DNA from: Halictus rubicundus
Taxonomy: Eukaryota > Arthropoda > Insecta > Hymenoptera > Halictidae
DNA: 64,000 nt
NCBI RefSeq assembly: GCF_050948215.1
Contig: NC_135149.1
Location: 6,553,001-6,617,000 of the forward strand
Direction of reading: 5' to 3'
Translations under genes and position numbers: made by a program
Shown: one piece after another, positions 46,866 to 58,160 of the stretch
Numbering within the stretch: the first letter of the stretch is position 1
Layout: the number at the start of each line of letters is the position of its first letter
The notes under the pieces: model-generated
Database searches by the model: none
Told to the model about the DNA's origin: nothing
Seen by the model: only the letters and a program-made list of their open reading frames with translations

Positions 46866-48157
46866 TTCAACACAAATAAGCGACGAAAACGATCATGCAA
46901 ACGTTCACTACATATGGCGTTAGTTTCTATGAATGAGGATGACACACCCACATGGCTTCTTCCAATTCTAATCAGTTTTAGATTTAGCATTACAGTTGGT
47001 AGAAACGATAGCTGTAAGTTTCTAATAAAATCAAAATTTCATTACAGAATAACAACAAAAGCTAAATCGTCCAAATCATTCTAAATAAAGTCTTCGGTAT
47101 TGTTATTGATCGAACGCCATCCTTATGGCAACTTAGATATATCGTGGCGATAAAGAAAATTGTCGTGATTTTCTAAAATGTAAAACCCTGTATAATTTGA
47201 ATCATTTTCCAATATCTCTATTAATTTAAAAATATAATGTATGCAAATTTTCGCTTAAAAAATCAATAACTAAAATAATAGCAGTTCGAGCGAGAATGCA
47301 CGTTCAATGCCAGTGAGCACGATTTCGTTTTTCATGTCCACGTGACATGAAAAACAAAAGTTATTTTTGTATATTCGGAAAGGCTCCCATTATCGTCCTA
47401 TTCGTATCCGATAACTGAAAAAATTACGATAACGCGAAGGAAAGTTACCCAAAATTTCAAATCTTCAATTTGCCAAAAAAATTTTTCCACAAATACAGCA
47501 GATTTCATTTCACTCAAAATAGTCTATTAAATATCGCGATATCATGCTTGCAACTTGCAGAAAATAATTCGACCCACAATACAGTATATCCGTAATTAAA
47601 ACTTCATTTTTCATTACACTTTTGTTAAAAGTAACAAAACTAGATGATGGATAATCTCCCTGGCCGAGCACACTGCTAATTACTTCTGTCATTGACGTAA
47701 AACATTAACGCGATCGCTACTAGCGCTCGTTTCGACGAGATAGTGATAACGAAACTGCAGATTTTTATGTATTTATGGCATCGAAAAATTTGTGAAATAC
47801 AAAAAAAAAAACATGAACTTCGATAGATATGATCGGTGAAACGAGTTTTCGTTTCAGTTGGATTTTCATAATTAACTTTCAAAAATATTTGCATAATGGT
47901 ACACAGTGTCACTATAATATTCTATTGAATGCACCATATCCTCTTATTAAATATACAAAAATGATGACAAAATAATTGTCAATTGTCATAAAAACGTCAA
48001 ATTAATAAGTATATAACCCTAACAGCGCTGCTCGACTTGCTATTTTGACCCATAGTGTCAAAAACATCATATAATTATACAATTCCTTAGGAATAAGTGA
48101 TCAGTAGGAATAACAGAGAGAGTAATTAGTCTGCAAGAAGTATCTTCAAAAACATGT
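46866..48157. other. AT-rich non-genic stretch
   Basis: A 12-bp-arm hairpin around a CACGTG core lies at about 47327-47355 (GTTTTTCATGTC/GACATGAAAAAC). A possible decayed 199-bp-MITE end (CTGCAGATTTTTATG) is near 47755. No gene is visible. Confidence 0.45.
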
Positions 48158-48161
48158 TTAA

Positions 48162-48396
48162 CACGTTGACTGCCACGTCACCCATATGTGGGTGTCGGAA
48201 TTATTTGTCCAGGTTATAAAATGAATTTTTACGTTAATATATTCACCGTAACAAATTTTATTAGTATCTGTAAAATGCAAGAAAGTTGGAGGACTATACA
48301 ATACCATACATTTAATTTTTTTCAATTCTTATTTCATTAAATAACTTACTTTGATTTTATGGAATTTTTGAGGTTTCTAGTTTGGCCGTCAAAGTG
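48162..48396. mobile_element. 235-bp TTAA-flanked element
   Basis: TTAA at 48158-48161 and 48397-48400 encloses ends CACGTTGACTGCCACG and TGGCCGTCAAAGTG (reverse complement CACTTTGACGGCCA). A palindrome ACCCATATGTGGGT follows the left end. Left ends of the same family occur near 8937 and 17877 without partners. Confidence 0.65.
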
Positions 48397-48400
48397 TTAA

Positions 48401-48689
48401 AATATTGTTAAATAAAGCTATGAATATGTAATATAGAAATTATAAAATAGGTATGCTGAATGAAACTTGAAACAGTGGAAAGATTGAAAGAATTTAAGAG
48501 TATCGATGCAATTATTGTCAATTTATTTATTTTCGTCTTGTCTCTGATTCCCACAGTCGATGCAGAAGATTTTCATTTTGCATAAGGGTGCATAATCATT
48601 AACACGCCTACCTATTTAAACTTAGAATGAAATTTGACGCAAAATTGATTCGATTTTCTTTGCATAAAACAGAAAATCACGATCGAAAC
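48401..48689. other. AT-rich non-genic stretch
   Basis: A decayed MITE end (GATGCAGAAGATTTTC, then TTTTGCATAAGG) lies near 48558-48590. Confidence 0.4.
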
Positions 48690-49500
48690 ATCTGTATACC
48701 TCAGTTAGCAGACGCGTTAGCAGTAAATGGAAGGCACGGAACACGCGTCGCGCCGTTCCCGACGATAAATTTCGAAAAATCTAACGCGAGCGGACTCCAC
48801 TTCTGATTTTTCGAGCACAATTCGAGGCAGGTGGCCGCCGAAGAAAAATGCAACGTTGTACAAGATATATACCGAGGAAGCGATTTTATTTTGCCGCGGA
48901 AGCGGCGTTCATAAATTGACGGTAAAGTTGAAAAATTGTAATGGAGCCGACGCGCGAATGAATGATGGCGCGCATCGCCGCGAAAAAGATAGAGAGCTTC
49001 GGGAACCGACGCGACGGTTGATTAATGCCCTATCGCGGTGACGTAAGAAGCCAGACAGAACACGGAGCCATCAGGATTTAAAACGACTGAACCGGAACAA
49101 AAGATAAGGAGGCATGAATGTTTGAAGGATCCCACCGGTTCCCGCTGATTCGCGTCGCGGAAATCAGGATCCGCCACGCGGGGAGATCCCGAAGAAAAGA
49201 GCCCCGGAGAAAACTGCAAGATGAAAATTGCTGTTGACGACCGCGCGTTTCAAAAGGAAAATTCCTCTTTTCGAGGAAAACCGGCTGCGAAACACGGTGA
49301 TTAATGAGGCTCGGTATCGCTTCATACCGATACATACGCTTCGACTCGCGATTCCCGGGTTCGAGAGTGTCGTTAATCATTATCGGACACCTGTGTTTTT
49401 CTATTTTAAGGAACTACGGCTTTTCGACCACCTGACGATCGTCGGAGAATCGTCGCCTCTCAATTTTCGTTTTGTTAAATAAATTGTTCGACCTTGACCA
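48690..49500. other. GC-rich island
   Basis: A CpG-dense 800-bp island. Frames 48856-49041 and 49228-49482 (plus) and 49022-49219 and 49078-49380 (minus) overlap without recognised domains or splice sites. Confidence 0.4.
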
Positions 49501-49860
49501 ATTTTTGTGAAACAACTAAACTGCGGATAAAACAGTAGAAAAATTCAGAACATTCGGGAACGTCGTACTATTCTGAATTTATCCAAATTATTACAGAAGG
49601 AAAGAATTTTTTATTCGGCTCCTGCTTTTGACGATAGACGAATCAAATTTTTACTTCGCAAGACTATGCTCGGGAGCATAGCGTAGCGTGGTAGAAGGTG
49701 AAGTTAGAGTAGGGACTATCTAACTTCCTAGTTAGTTTCTAGATGGTGCAACTTTACCTCATTAAGGAAATACCCAACAGTAGGACATTGCATTTATGTT
49801 ATCGAACAACAAATAAAAATTAAGAAACTAATAGGGTGACCCATAATTTTGTCCCCGACT

Positions 49861-50519
49861 CACAGTGGCCCTAATCGATGAATTAGGAGGAAGTTCAAAA
49901 TTAAAGGTAAAGAAAAACACGTACCGGTGAATTTTTTATGTACTATACATCCCACAAAGAAGCAAAGTGACCTCTGGCATTAGTCTCATTAACAATGAAA
50001 CAAATGACGAACGCAAATATCACGTTGCAACGCATAATTGTTTTAGGTTACTCGATCGCTTGTCGCGAAATAGTGTATATGAAAACGTGTGTTCTGATTA
50101 CCTGGCATTATAAATACTTTTATATTCATAATAATATGAATTCCACAGATGAAGGTAAATGTAAAACTACAAATTTATTTCAATTTAGTGACAAGTGACT
50201 TATATTATTATTTCTATTTCGGGACATCTTGATATACATGGTCAGAACCCAAGTTACTAAATGTTACTAATTGAAACTATTTTTGAGCAAGAGTAACACT
50301 CCTGAATGCTAAATTGAAATATAATCATTTGTCCCAGTAAATTATAAATTTTTTAATCATAAACTGCATCACCATATCTCGAAAACTATTAATCGCATCG
50401 ACTTCATTATGGTCTCATTCAATTTAGAATGAAAAAATATATCAATAATGCTATTGTGCTCAACTGAAAAAATGATTTTAGTATTTTTTCCTCCTAATTC
50501 GTCGATTGGGACCACTGTG
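49861..50519. mobile_element. 659-bp Transib-like non-autonomous element
   Basis: Both ends start with the heptamer CACAGTG (49861-49867; reverse complement CACTGTG at 50513-50519), and 5-bp duplications CGACT flank the element at 49856-49860 and 50520-50524. The inverted repeats continue for 30 bp: CACAGTGGCCCTAATCGATG and CACAGTGGTCCCAATCGACG, each followed by AATTAGGAGG. Exactly 23 bp after each heptamer the sequence turns A-rich (AAGTTCAAA at left, AAAAAATAC on the right-end strand). A 5-bp target duplication plus a RAG-type heptamer is the signature of Transib transposons. No transposase remains. Confidence 0.75.
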
Positions 50520-50529
50520 CGACTGTAGG

Positions 50530-51086
50530 ATCAAAGCTAAATTGTTAACTTGATAATGACTGAGGAGCAGAGCCATTTTCATTAGGAACCATCAGAACTA
50601 TCAAATCTGTTCAATTTGATTCGTGAGTGAAGCAAGCCCGTTCCTTGTCAAGGCAACCAATGAGGATAATGTCGCCTCGTGATCCTCGCAAAGATCTTTG
50701 AGCTCCTGTGTCCTTAATTACCGCGACTGTCCTTTGTTAGCAGCGGCGCGTGGAAGATCAAAGCTCACGAAACACGTCACCAGTAAATAGGGCGATTTGA
50801 ACGATTACCTCGGCGAGGGATTAAAATACAATCCCATGGAAAATCATATAGCCGTTTTACGAGATTCCCAGTCAGCCGTCAGCGTTTTACGGGCGGCTAT
50901 GCAGCCAGCGCGAAATGACGAAGAGCCGATAAGGGTCGCGGGAACGACGGTGTCGTTATTATTAAATAAGGCGTGGCGAAAGAGGCGGCGTGCTGGTAGT
51001 CAACGGTTATCACAACGGACTAGGGAGGTGGGGATCATGCATAATTCAGCGAAAACTTCGACCCCCGTGGGATTGTAGCCGAGAGC

Positions 51087-51164
<78 letters not shown>

Positions 51165-51660
51165 ACGTTGCACCGATGCATCCAGCCGCGGAGTAACGGC
51201 ACTCTGTCCTTTGGTTCATGTCACGAGCTCTCCTCTTCGCAATCTTTACCGAGCCATTAACGTCGAACAACTTTTTACGATATTCCGGGAAACTGGAATG
51301 CATCCCGTAAGTCCTAATTTGTTGCCCCCTGACGTCGCCGAAGCGATCGCTCTATGATTTATCGCACGGAACGATGTGCGAAAGAATTTGGCAAAATAGT
51401 ACGAATAACGTATCTACGGTTTATGAAATAGTCACAGCCTATTAAACACGAGTATTATTCATTTCCCTCGAATCAAAAGGGAATTCTATTCTCATATTGT
51501 AAATAGTTAACACTAAACTAACCACCGTCAGACAATTGATTTTTATGTAAATTGTGCACTTCTATGGAAAGTACAAATTGTCTGGATTAATTTTGTGATA
51601 CAGGGTCTACAAAGACGTTTAATTCTCTCCGTAATAATCTTAATGAATGGGAAATACTAT
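50530..51660. other. GC-rich island with long GA tract
   Basis: From 50590 to 51400 GC is raised. A plus-strand acceptor/donor-like pair (CATTTTCATTAG before GAACCATCAG; ATTC then GTGAGTGAAG) lies near 50585-50630, but it is weak. Frames 50797-51078 and 50990-51196 (plus) are unrecognised, and the latter runs into the GA tract. Confidence 0.4.
51091..51162. repeat. (GA)n microsatellite
   Basis: About 34 GA dinucleotides with one early interruption. Confidence 0.95.
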
Positions 51661-51666
51661 ACTGTA

Positions 51667-51841
51667 CTGTCTTTTCTTGATATATGTCCCATATATCTAG
51701 CCGATAAAAGTCCCAGAACTATCCCCACTGTCGCAGGGTATACCCTGCAATAACAAAACTTCTTTATCTTTCATTATTTTTTTATGGGACTTTTACATCA
51801 TATTCGTGGCATTTTTCTGATTAAAATGATACCAAACACAA
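51667..51841. mobile_element. Two MITE fragments fused next to the Tc1 copy
   Basis: TA at 51665-51666 is followed by CTGTCTTTTCTTGATATATG, an end of the ACAGT family (compare 2621-3073). From about 51755 to 51841 comes a block of the 11845-12215 family (CATATTCGTGGCATTTTTCT, then GATACCAAACAC). The Tc1 sequence starts at or just after its edge. Confidence 0.55.
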
Positions 51842-52571
51842 TATCCTTCGGATCATATTCTTGTACCATTCTTGTTCTGTCCTTCTCCACAATTCATGAA
51901 TGAATATCTGGACTTTGTGCTGGCCACTTCGTCACAGAAAACTTTTGATTTCCTAGCCAGGATTTTACTATCTTTGCAGTATGCTTAGGATCCTCGTCTT
52001 GTTGAAATACTACTTCATCTTCAGCAAATTCAGTAGAATTAATGACAGAAGGTAAATTATTTTGCAAAATATTTAAATAATGCTCTTTGCACATGATACC
52101 TTCTATCCGAACTAAAGGACCAACACCCTTATGAGTAAAACAACCCCAACACATCATTGAGCCTCCCTCGAACTTCATAGTTTGTTTTATGCTACTTGCT
52201 TGATTACTATTTTCGGATGAAGTCCAGTACCAAGACCTTCCATCAGATTCAAATCTATTAATTTGTGTTTCGTCAAACCATATAACTCTTTTCCAATCTT
52301 CTGTTGTCCACCCTTTGTATGTATGAGCAAATTTTTGTCTTAGTTTAATATTTTTGTCTGAAAGAGCTGGTTTACGTTTCTTTTCTTTCACTTTTAACCC
52401 GATTCTCTTTAAGGAGCGGCGAATGGTCCATTCACTTGTATTTACTCTAACGTCTTGAGCCGCGATTTTTGGAGTTCTATGACTTTCAGACCGAAGACGA
52501 TGTGCAATTTCACGTACAACTCTGTCAGAAACAAGTTGCGGTGTTCCGTTTCTTGAAGAACTTGACACCAT
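51842..52571 (-). pseudogene. Tc1-family transposase, truncated and frameshifted
   Basis: Tc1 transposases use a DD34E triad to cut and paste at TA. Codons run from 52571 down to 51894 (225 residues). Residues about 10-75 hold a Tc1-type second DNA-binding domain (WTIRRSLKRIGLKVKEKKRK), then WKRVIWFDETQINRF with the first aspartate, GGSMMCWGCFTHKGVGPLV, and VVFQQDEDPKHTAKIVKSWL with the second (family consensus QQDNDPKHTA). After WPAQSPDI a deletion of about 5 bp relative to the LNPIE consensus shifts the frame and creates a stop; the catalytic glutamate block survives in the other frame as IHELWRRTEQEWYK. The first N-terminal helix-turn-helix is missing, or reads from an unrecognised upstream frame. 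Inactive. Confidence 0.85.
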
Positions 52572-52827
52572 CGTATGACTTAGACCACATTTTCTTTATT
52601 TAGAATTATTTAGAAAAATCTTTATCGCCCAATAAAATGATACTGTTTCTTTTATCTGCTCTAAATGGTTTCACCTTGACTTACTCGTGTCAACTAACTT
52701 TCAAATAGGAGAAAAATTGTGTAAACACCAGTATAGACGCGTCTTACTACAGTTGGCTATCAGTGTTTGTTAACAATTTCATTTCCCTAGCATTTGTGTA
52801 CTATCAACCGTTTCTGATGAAATGTGC

Positions 52828-53097
52828 AAAACTGTAAACATTGCTTGAAATCCTTATTTTTATAAAATAGTATATATATTGTTAATATTATCTAACATAA
52901 ACTGTTATGCTTTGTTTATCATATTCACTATATAATTATGAGTACCTAAGCTTTATCATTCAAAACTGTAAACATTGCTTCAAATCCTTATTTTTATAAA
53001 ATATTATATATATATTGTTAATATTATCTAACATAAACTGTTATGTCTTGTTTATCATATTCACTATATAATTATGAGTACCTAAGCTTTATCATTC
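52828..53097. repeat. 133-bp tandem duplication inside the Tc1 leader
   Basis: Two near-identical units start with CAAAACTGTAAACATTGCTT at 52828 and 52961. They differ by a few substitutions and small indels. The duplication lies between the Tc1 end and the transposase frame. Confidence 0.85.
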
Positions 53098-53139
53098 ACA
53101 AAACTAGCGGTGTATTCACACTTTTGCTCTTCACTGTAT

Positions 53140-54057
53140 AATCGTTGGAACGTCAAACGTTAATGGGAGAAAAAAAAATATATTGGAAAGAAAGTAGTTC
53201 AAGAGTGAAATTTCGTTCCGGACAAAAGCCCAGGTTTTACACGGAAGGTTACTCGCTTCAGTTATTAAAGAAAATGCAGATATAGATGTAGCTAGAATTC
53301 TAGGCTCAGGTTCCAGCCAAGTGGATAATAGGTTTTCGGTGAATAAAGTGTTAAGACAAGCTAGGATAGGGCACACGGCGCGATAACGTTGGCCGTAAAC
53401 TAATGGGGTCGCGTAGCCGTGTGGCCGAAAAACAGCACAGCCGGGAATTAGGTGTAACGATACAGTCATTCAAACGTCAGAAACTGTTCGGGAACAATGA
53501 GGGACCAGGCTGGGTGACGGGACGACGTTGCAACGGCCGCTTACCCCGAGGACAATGAAGTTTATGCGGCGCCGAGTGCCGTTATCTTACGACGACGCGG
53601 AGGATTAAGTTTCAAGCACCACCGACGGAGCTTGCACTTCTCGCCTGCTTATGGCGAACGCTCTGGAGCGTATTCGCATCCGCGCGTAATTCTCAGAGCC
53701 GTCCTACCGTTTCCCTTTCGTGGATATTGTTGGCGACGCGATAAGAACCGGTGTACCGCGGCATTCACGCTCCCCCGACGACTTTTTCGTCCTCCAGTTC
53801 TAATTAGCATCCCCCGGAAACCTTTTTCTTCCTTTACCTGTACGGGATATCATAGTACAAGCCTTATCCAAATAAACTATTTCAGAAATAATACTACAGT
53901 TCTGTCTCCAGAAACAATCTTTGTTTTGGGAATAGGACTTTTGTATCCCCTCTTTTTCTTTTGCTAGACAACTTTATGGGACCCACCAATTCGCGGCTCA
54001 CTCGAATGAAAGGTATCCTCATCCGCAATACGTCGGAAGCCGTCCCGAGCCACCATC
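53140..54057. other. Moderately GC-rich, non-genic
   Basis: From 53380 to 53960 CpG is frequent. Frames 53131-53469 (minus) and 53632-53967 (plus) are unrecognised. Confidence 0.4.
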
Positions 54058-54060
54058 TTA

Positions 54061-54173
54061 AGGCTCGTACAGACCTGAACATTTCGACGAACATTGCGCC
54101 GAACGGCGCGATTTTGCGTTTCGGTCGCTGTTCGGCGCAATGTTCGTCGAAATGTTCAGGTCTGTACGAGCCT
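54061..54173. mobile_element. 113-bp perfect MITE with TTA duplication (Harbinger-like)
   Basis: Two 44-bp arms (54061-54104 and 54130-54173) are exact reverse complements, starting AGGCTCGTACAGACCTGAAC, around a 25-bp GC-rich loop. TTA stands on both sides (54058-54060 and 54174-54176), the 3-bp duplication used by PIF/Harbinger elements. Perfect arms suggest a young insertion. Confidence 0.85.
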
Positions 54174-54290
54174 TTATATCGAAAGAAAACTGTATTCGAT
54201 CTCTTTTGGCTTTTAAACTGTAAAGGGGGGTCATTCGTGTCCAGACGATTTCGAACAGTTTGTAAAATTAATGTAAATTGTTAGAATTAA

Positions 54291-54361
54291 CCCTTTGTAC
54301 TCCTATGTCGAGGCTGAGGCGTTTTTTAACAGGTGTTTACAAAATTCCGGAGTGCAAAGAG
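54291..54361 (+). mobile_element. 71-bp TTAA-flanked MITE, copy 2
   Basis: The ends CCCTTTGTACTCC and GGAGTGCAAAGAG stand inside TTAA at 54287-54290 and 54362-54365. It aligns over its full 71 bp, without gaps, to the reverse complement of 16306-16376; both contain TATGTCGAGGCTGAG. Confidence 0.85.
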
Positions 54362-54369
54362 TTAATACG

Positions 54370-54780
54370 CTACATGGTTTAGAGATTTTTCGAGTACTCA
54401 AAAAGAAATGGTTCAGCAATTTCTCAACATGTCCAAAAAATATACATTTTATAAATCATCACAAATTGTTTTGTATTATTAACAGTTAGATTACAAAATT
54501 TTAAATTTACGGTTATTGACCTATATTCTGATAACTATATTGCTAAAAATGTGAATAAATAGATTTCTGTCATTTTTATATAACAATTTATCAAATTTCC
54601 ACTTTTAGTACTCTAATGTGGTATTAATATGCTGAGATTTCGTTTAGAAATTTTTTAGCAGCTTTCCATCGTGCAAGGAATACTCTATACACGATCATGT
54701 AAATTTTCACTGATCGTTGCTGTTAACATGAATTACATTATTAATAGACTGTACGTATGCCAGGTTTTCCAAGCATTCGA
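54370..54780. other. AT-rich non-genic stretch
   Basis: I see nothing supportable here. Confidence 0.5.
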
Positions 54781-55500
54781 TAAAAATGATTTATCAGGCG
54801 TTTAAGCTCGACCAAAAAACCGGCTCGCTGTAGATCCACAGCGGAATTTACCGACCGGATTAACTTAATGGGTTAAACGTGTAGACGCAGATTCGAGCAC
54901 GGGAGGAAGATCGACGATAAACCGAATGTGTCGTGTTCTAGTAGACTCGCGCGTATATCGTGCCGCGCGCCGTGGGGGATAAAAGATCGTTTTCAGATTC
55001 GGCAAGATGCATCGCGCCCTCCCCCCTGCCCTGATAAACCTGCCGCACGGTTTCCATGCGGATCAAATGGAAAATCGCTTCTACTTTCGATAACATTCTC
55101 CGAAATCGAAAATATCGCTCAAGGGGGAATTCTAGTTTTCCATTTTCAAAATATCTGTAGCGGCCAGCTGCATATAATAAAGTTGACACGTGCAATGCAG
55201 ATGCTGGAGAGGTTTTAGGACTCAGGCGACAATTGAAGCTATTTTTGAGGAAACTCTCAGGTAGAGTCATTAAGACGCCCTCTAGGGTTGCAATTAGATT
55301 TTATTAGCGACAGCCTCAATAGCCCTCGCAAAGAGTCATAAAAAACCCCGAATTTCTAACGGCCTAAGCCGATGGTACGGGAACCGCGCGAAAACAAAGG
55401 GCCCGTTACCCGATGATGCACACAGCATGTTAAGGGTGTGCTGCCGATGGAAATTCCGTTACAGTGCGATTCACCAGAGTGAAAGACAAAGACACCCCCA
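54781..55500. other. GC-rich island upstream of a TATA box
   Basis: Overlapping frames (54928-55218 plus, 54938-55270 minus) are unrecognised. The island precedes the promoter-like site at 55523. Confidence 0.4.
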
Positions 55501-55522
55501 CCTATCAAAGACCAAAACTTTG

Positions 55523-55560
55523 TATAAAAGAGTAGACAGACTGCAGTCTAAGAGCATTCT
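55523..55560 (+). promoter_or_regulatory. Candidate core promoter
   Basis: A textbook TATAAAAG box at 55523-55530 is followed by CATTCT at 55555-55560, whose A lies 33 bp from the first T of the box. A second possible initiator, CAGTCT at 55543, sits in the palindrome AGACTGCAGTCT. No coding exon follows within 1 kb in any frame I recognise, so the transcript, if any, is unknown. Confidence 0.35.
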
Positions 55561-55619
55561 CGTCAAAACTGTCAGGCAGTAGGCCCTTAAAAATAAACAG
55601 CGTTGTAAGTCATTGCGGG

Positions 55620-57100
55620 ATTCTATTCATTTTCTACCGAACACAAATATTCTTCTTTCCTAAATATCGATTTTTATTTTTTTTTACGCTTTCTTTAGGT
55701 ATCAGTGTGGTAGAATACGTGAGCAAAAGGATTTATTTCCATTCGTAAAATTAATGTAGTTATAGGTGTTTGAAGAACGCAACTCAAGTTCGAAGTCAAT
55801 AGTTGAAAACATTTCCTCGAAAACATTTTTTCTACTTGACCAATTGACTTGAAATTTTCAGAAATTTCAAATTCAAAGTTTTGTAAATCCGTCAATTTTT
55901 TATAATTTTGTATAGTGCCGAGGGTTGAAAAACATCACAAGAATGTGTAATTTGAATTCAAAATGCTGCCATTTTGTAAGTAATCAAGATTTTTCATTTC
56001 TTTTAAAACATACTCTATAAACAAGCATATAACTCGTGTAATTTTGATTATTTTTACTTGAAAAAAATCACACATGCACTTGGAATACCAATAAATATGT
56101 GTGCAAAACCCATTGGCAACCTTATATTGACTATCTAAAAATTTGCTATCTTTTTAAGTTTAAATTTGCTAAATTTTTCAAAGCATAGTTAATAAGAGAA
56201 AAATCCTGATTTTTCACAGCGATATTAAGATAACTCCAACTTTATTTTCCTTTTTTTTTAGAACAAGATATTAAGAAATGGTGGAGTTATTCTCCGTTTT
56301 AAACGGCCTTTTATTAGTACATGGCCGTAAACTTTACTTACTTTGGTAACTCAAAAAATGTTTGAGATATCAAAAAAATCCATGTCTACATTTTAAAGTA
56401 CTCTATGCAAAATATTTCCGAGAGATTTCGTATCTGGTGAGAACATCATTTTTCTAAAATCTCAAATAAGTTTCAACTTCCCAGTATTTTCTTTATTTCA
56501 CCAGAACAACCCGGTTTATTAAATGTATTAATAGTTGTCATGAAACACACATTTCAAAAGTTTGACAAAGAAAAAAATTGTTTCAGTACAGAGTTAAGCG
56601 TTCCATGTTTGCGGAAGTTGTCAGACACAGATTTAATAATTGTGATTTGTTGTTGAAAGAGAATGCAGACGTAATATTCGGTAATTGTACCAAATATACA
56701 TGTCGCCAACAAATATTGTTACGTTTTCCGTTTTCACGAAAACAGGAAATGAAAAAACAGAGATTATCGATTTTCTCTACTGTTTCATCGTTTCTCTTCA
56801 TTTGCGAGAACTAATGAGAGAACTATTTGCGAGAAACTTACTGTTTAAAACAGTATATTTTTTTAAAAATCAGACCGAACGTCCTGTCTTTTTTTGAGCA
56901 ATTAGAAGATTGGTTTACCAAACGTCGTGCAAAAAAGGTTTTGAATTACATGGAAGGACAAACAACTTACAATAAGAAAGGAACTTTTTAAAACTTTGTT
57001 ATTTGCGCCCGTAAAGTTTATGCTAAATTTTGAACGGCACTAAATGATCTTGCATAATTTTGGAAGACGAAAGTGTCATGGGTCAGTGAATTAGTCTCGG
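55620..57100. other. AT-rich non-genic stretch
   Basis: Open frames at 56578-56814, 56685-56897 (plus) and 56583-56801 (minus) overlap each other in AT-rich DNA and match nothing known. A minus-strand donor-like site near 56837 has no convincing acceptor. Confidence 0.4.
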
Positions 57101-57109
57101 GATAGACCT

Positions 57110-57268
57110 TACCTAGATAAAGACGCACACTTCCGTATAAAAGAACAAAAAAAAACAGAGGTCACTTTGAAATCTCGGAAGCACGTAGAGAAGATTTGTG
57201 ACCACCATAAGATGTCATAAGATAATTTGGGAAATAATGGCGTACGGAACTTCAAATGGGACACCCTG
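57110..57268 (-). mobile_element. DNA-transposon end fragment (CAGGGTGTCC)
   Basis: On the minus strand CAGGGTGTCCCATTTGAAGT starts at 57268 next to TA at 57269-57270. About 150 bp of sub-terminal sequence follows. Similar to but distinct from the end at 19301; the partner end is missing. Confidence 0.5.
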
Positions 57269-57299
57269 TATATTGCAGTACTATTCTTCGCATCCAATA

Positions 57300-57518
57300 G
57301 GGTAGGGGACTCAATTATTGAGAGGGTGCCAATTACCGTGCCGATATTAATTATACTTATTTTTAAAGCTTAATGAATATTAAATTTTTTTCATTAAAAT
57401 CAGTTAATATATATGTTATATATCTCTTCCTTAATATACATTATGCTTCAAATAGAATTATAATTAATATAGGCACGGGTAATCGGTACCCCCACAGTAA
57501 TTGTGGAGTCCAATCATA
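57300..57518. mobile_element. Palindromic MITE, copy 3
   Basis: The left end GGGTAGGGGACTCAATTATT follows TA at 57298-57299. The inner arms GTGCCGATATTAATTATA and TAATATAGGCAC are mirrored as in the copies at 23693 and 40565. The right boundary is approximate. Confidence 0.65.
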
Positions 57519-57539
57519 TTTGGGGTCCAACAATCATAT

Positions 57540-58160
57540 TCACGATTTTAATCGATCAACTTTTTCCGGGGTGGTAGCGCACTATAAATCCAGCGTTTGC
57601 ACAGTTTATGTAACGGAGAAGTGCTCCGAAGTATTTTAGTATATTGCAAAACGTTCGAGTTACATAATAAAGTTCCGAGTTTTATCAGGAAGGAGAGACA
57701 GTTGCGATTGCCGCGGCGGAAATGCAAAGTGTTCTGTGTGGGTTATGCGAACGTTAACGTCGATCACAGAGACCGGTAATGCTGTACACGCAAGGAACAA
57801 ACCAGCGGATCTCTTAATCAAACGCGAAAGTAAATTGGCCACTCTTCTCGTTTATTTCAGGTTCATTATTAACAGCGGCTGTTTGGGTGTTTTCACGCAA
57901 AAACTCGATTCGTTTGATATCTTTCCGGTGTGTGATTCCCGCGGAAAATGGCCGCTTTAACAGGAACAACCCACCGTTGTTATCGCGATTCCAAATTGGA
58001 AGTCGGTAAATTGAACCGATCGTCTCGACCGTAATAAACGAACACAATCTTCCGTACAAGCGATCACGCAATTTCCGGAGTTTGAAAAATTCTGGCCTCT
58101 CGATTTCAATTCCACGGTAATTTGAACTCGCAAAGAAATCCGACGCGTTGCAGTTTAATC
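57540..58160. other. GC-richer island
   Basis: Overlapping frames on both strands (57373-57639 plus, 57736-57960 plus, 57814-58071 minus) are unrecognised. Confidence 0.35.

Larger units (their letters stand above)
51842..53136 (-). mobile_element. Tc1-type transposon, 3'-truncated
   Basis: On the minus strand the element begins CAGTGAAGAGCAAAAGTGTG at 53136, next to TA at 53137-53138, a typical Tc1 inverted-repeat start. A leader of about 560 bp with a tandem duplication follows, then the transposase. The 3' end is lost where the sequence meets MITE fragments near 51842. Confidence 0.8.

Noticed and set aside
50585..50630. 37-bp plus-strand exon
   Set aside because: The upstream acceptor has little pyrimidine tract, two frames are open by chance at this length, and no partner exon is visible.
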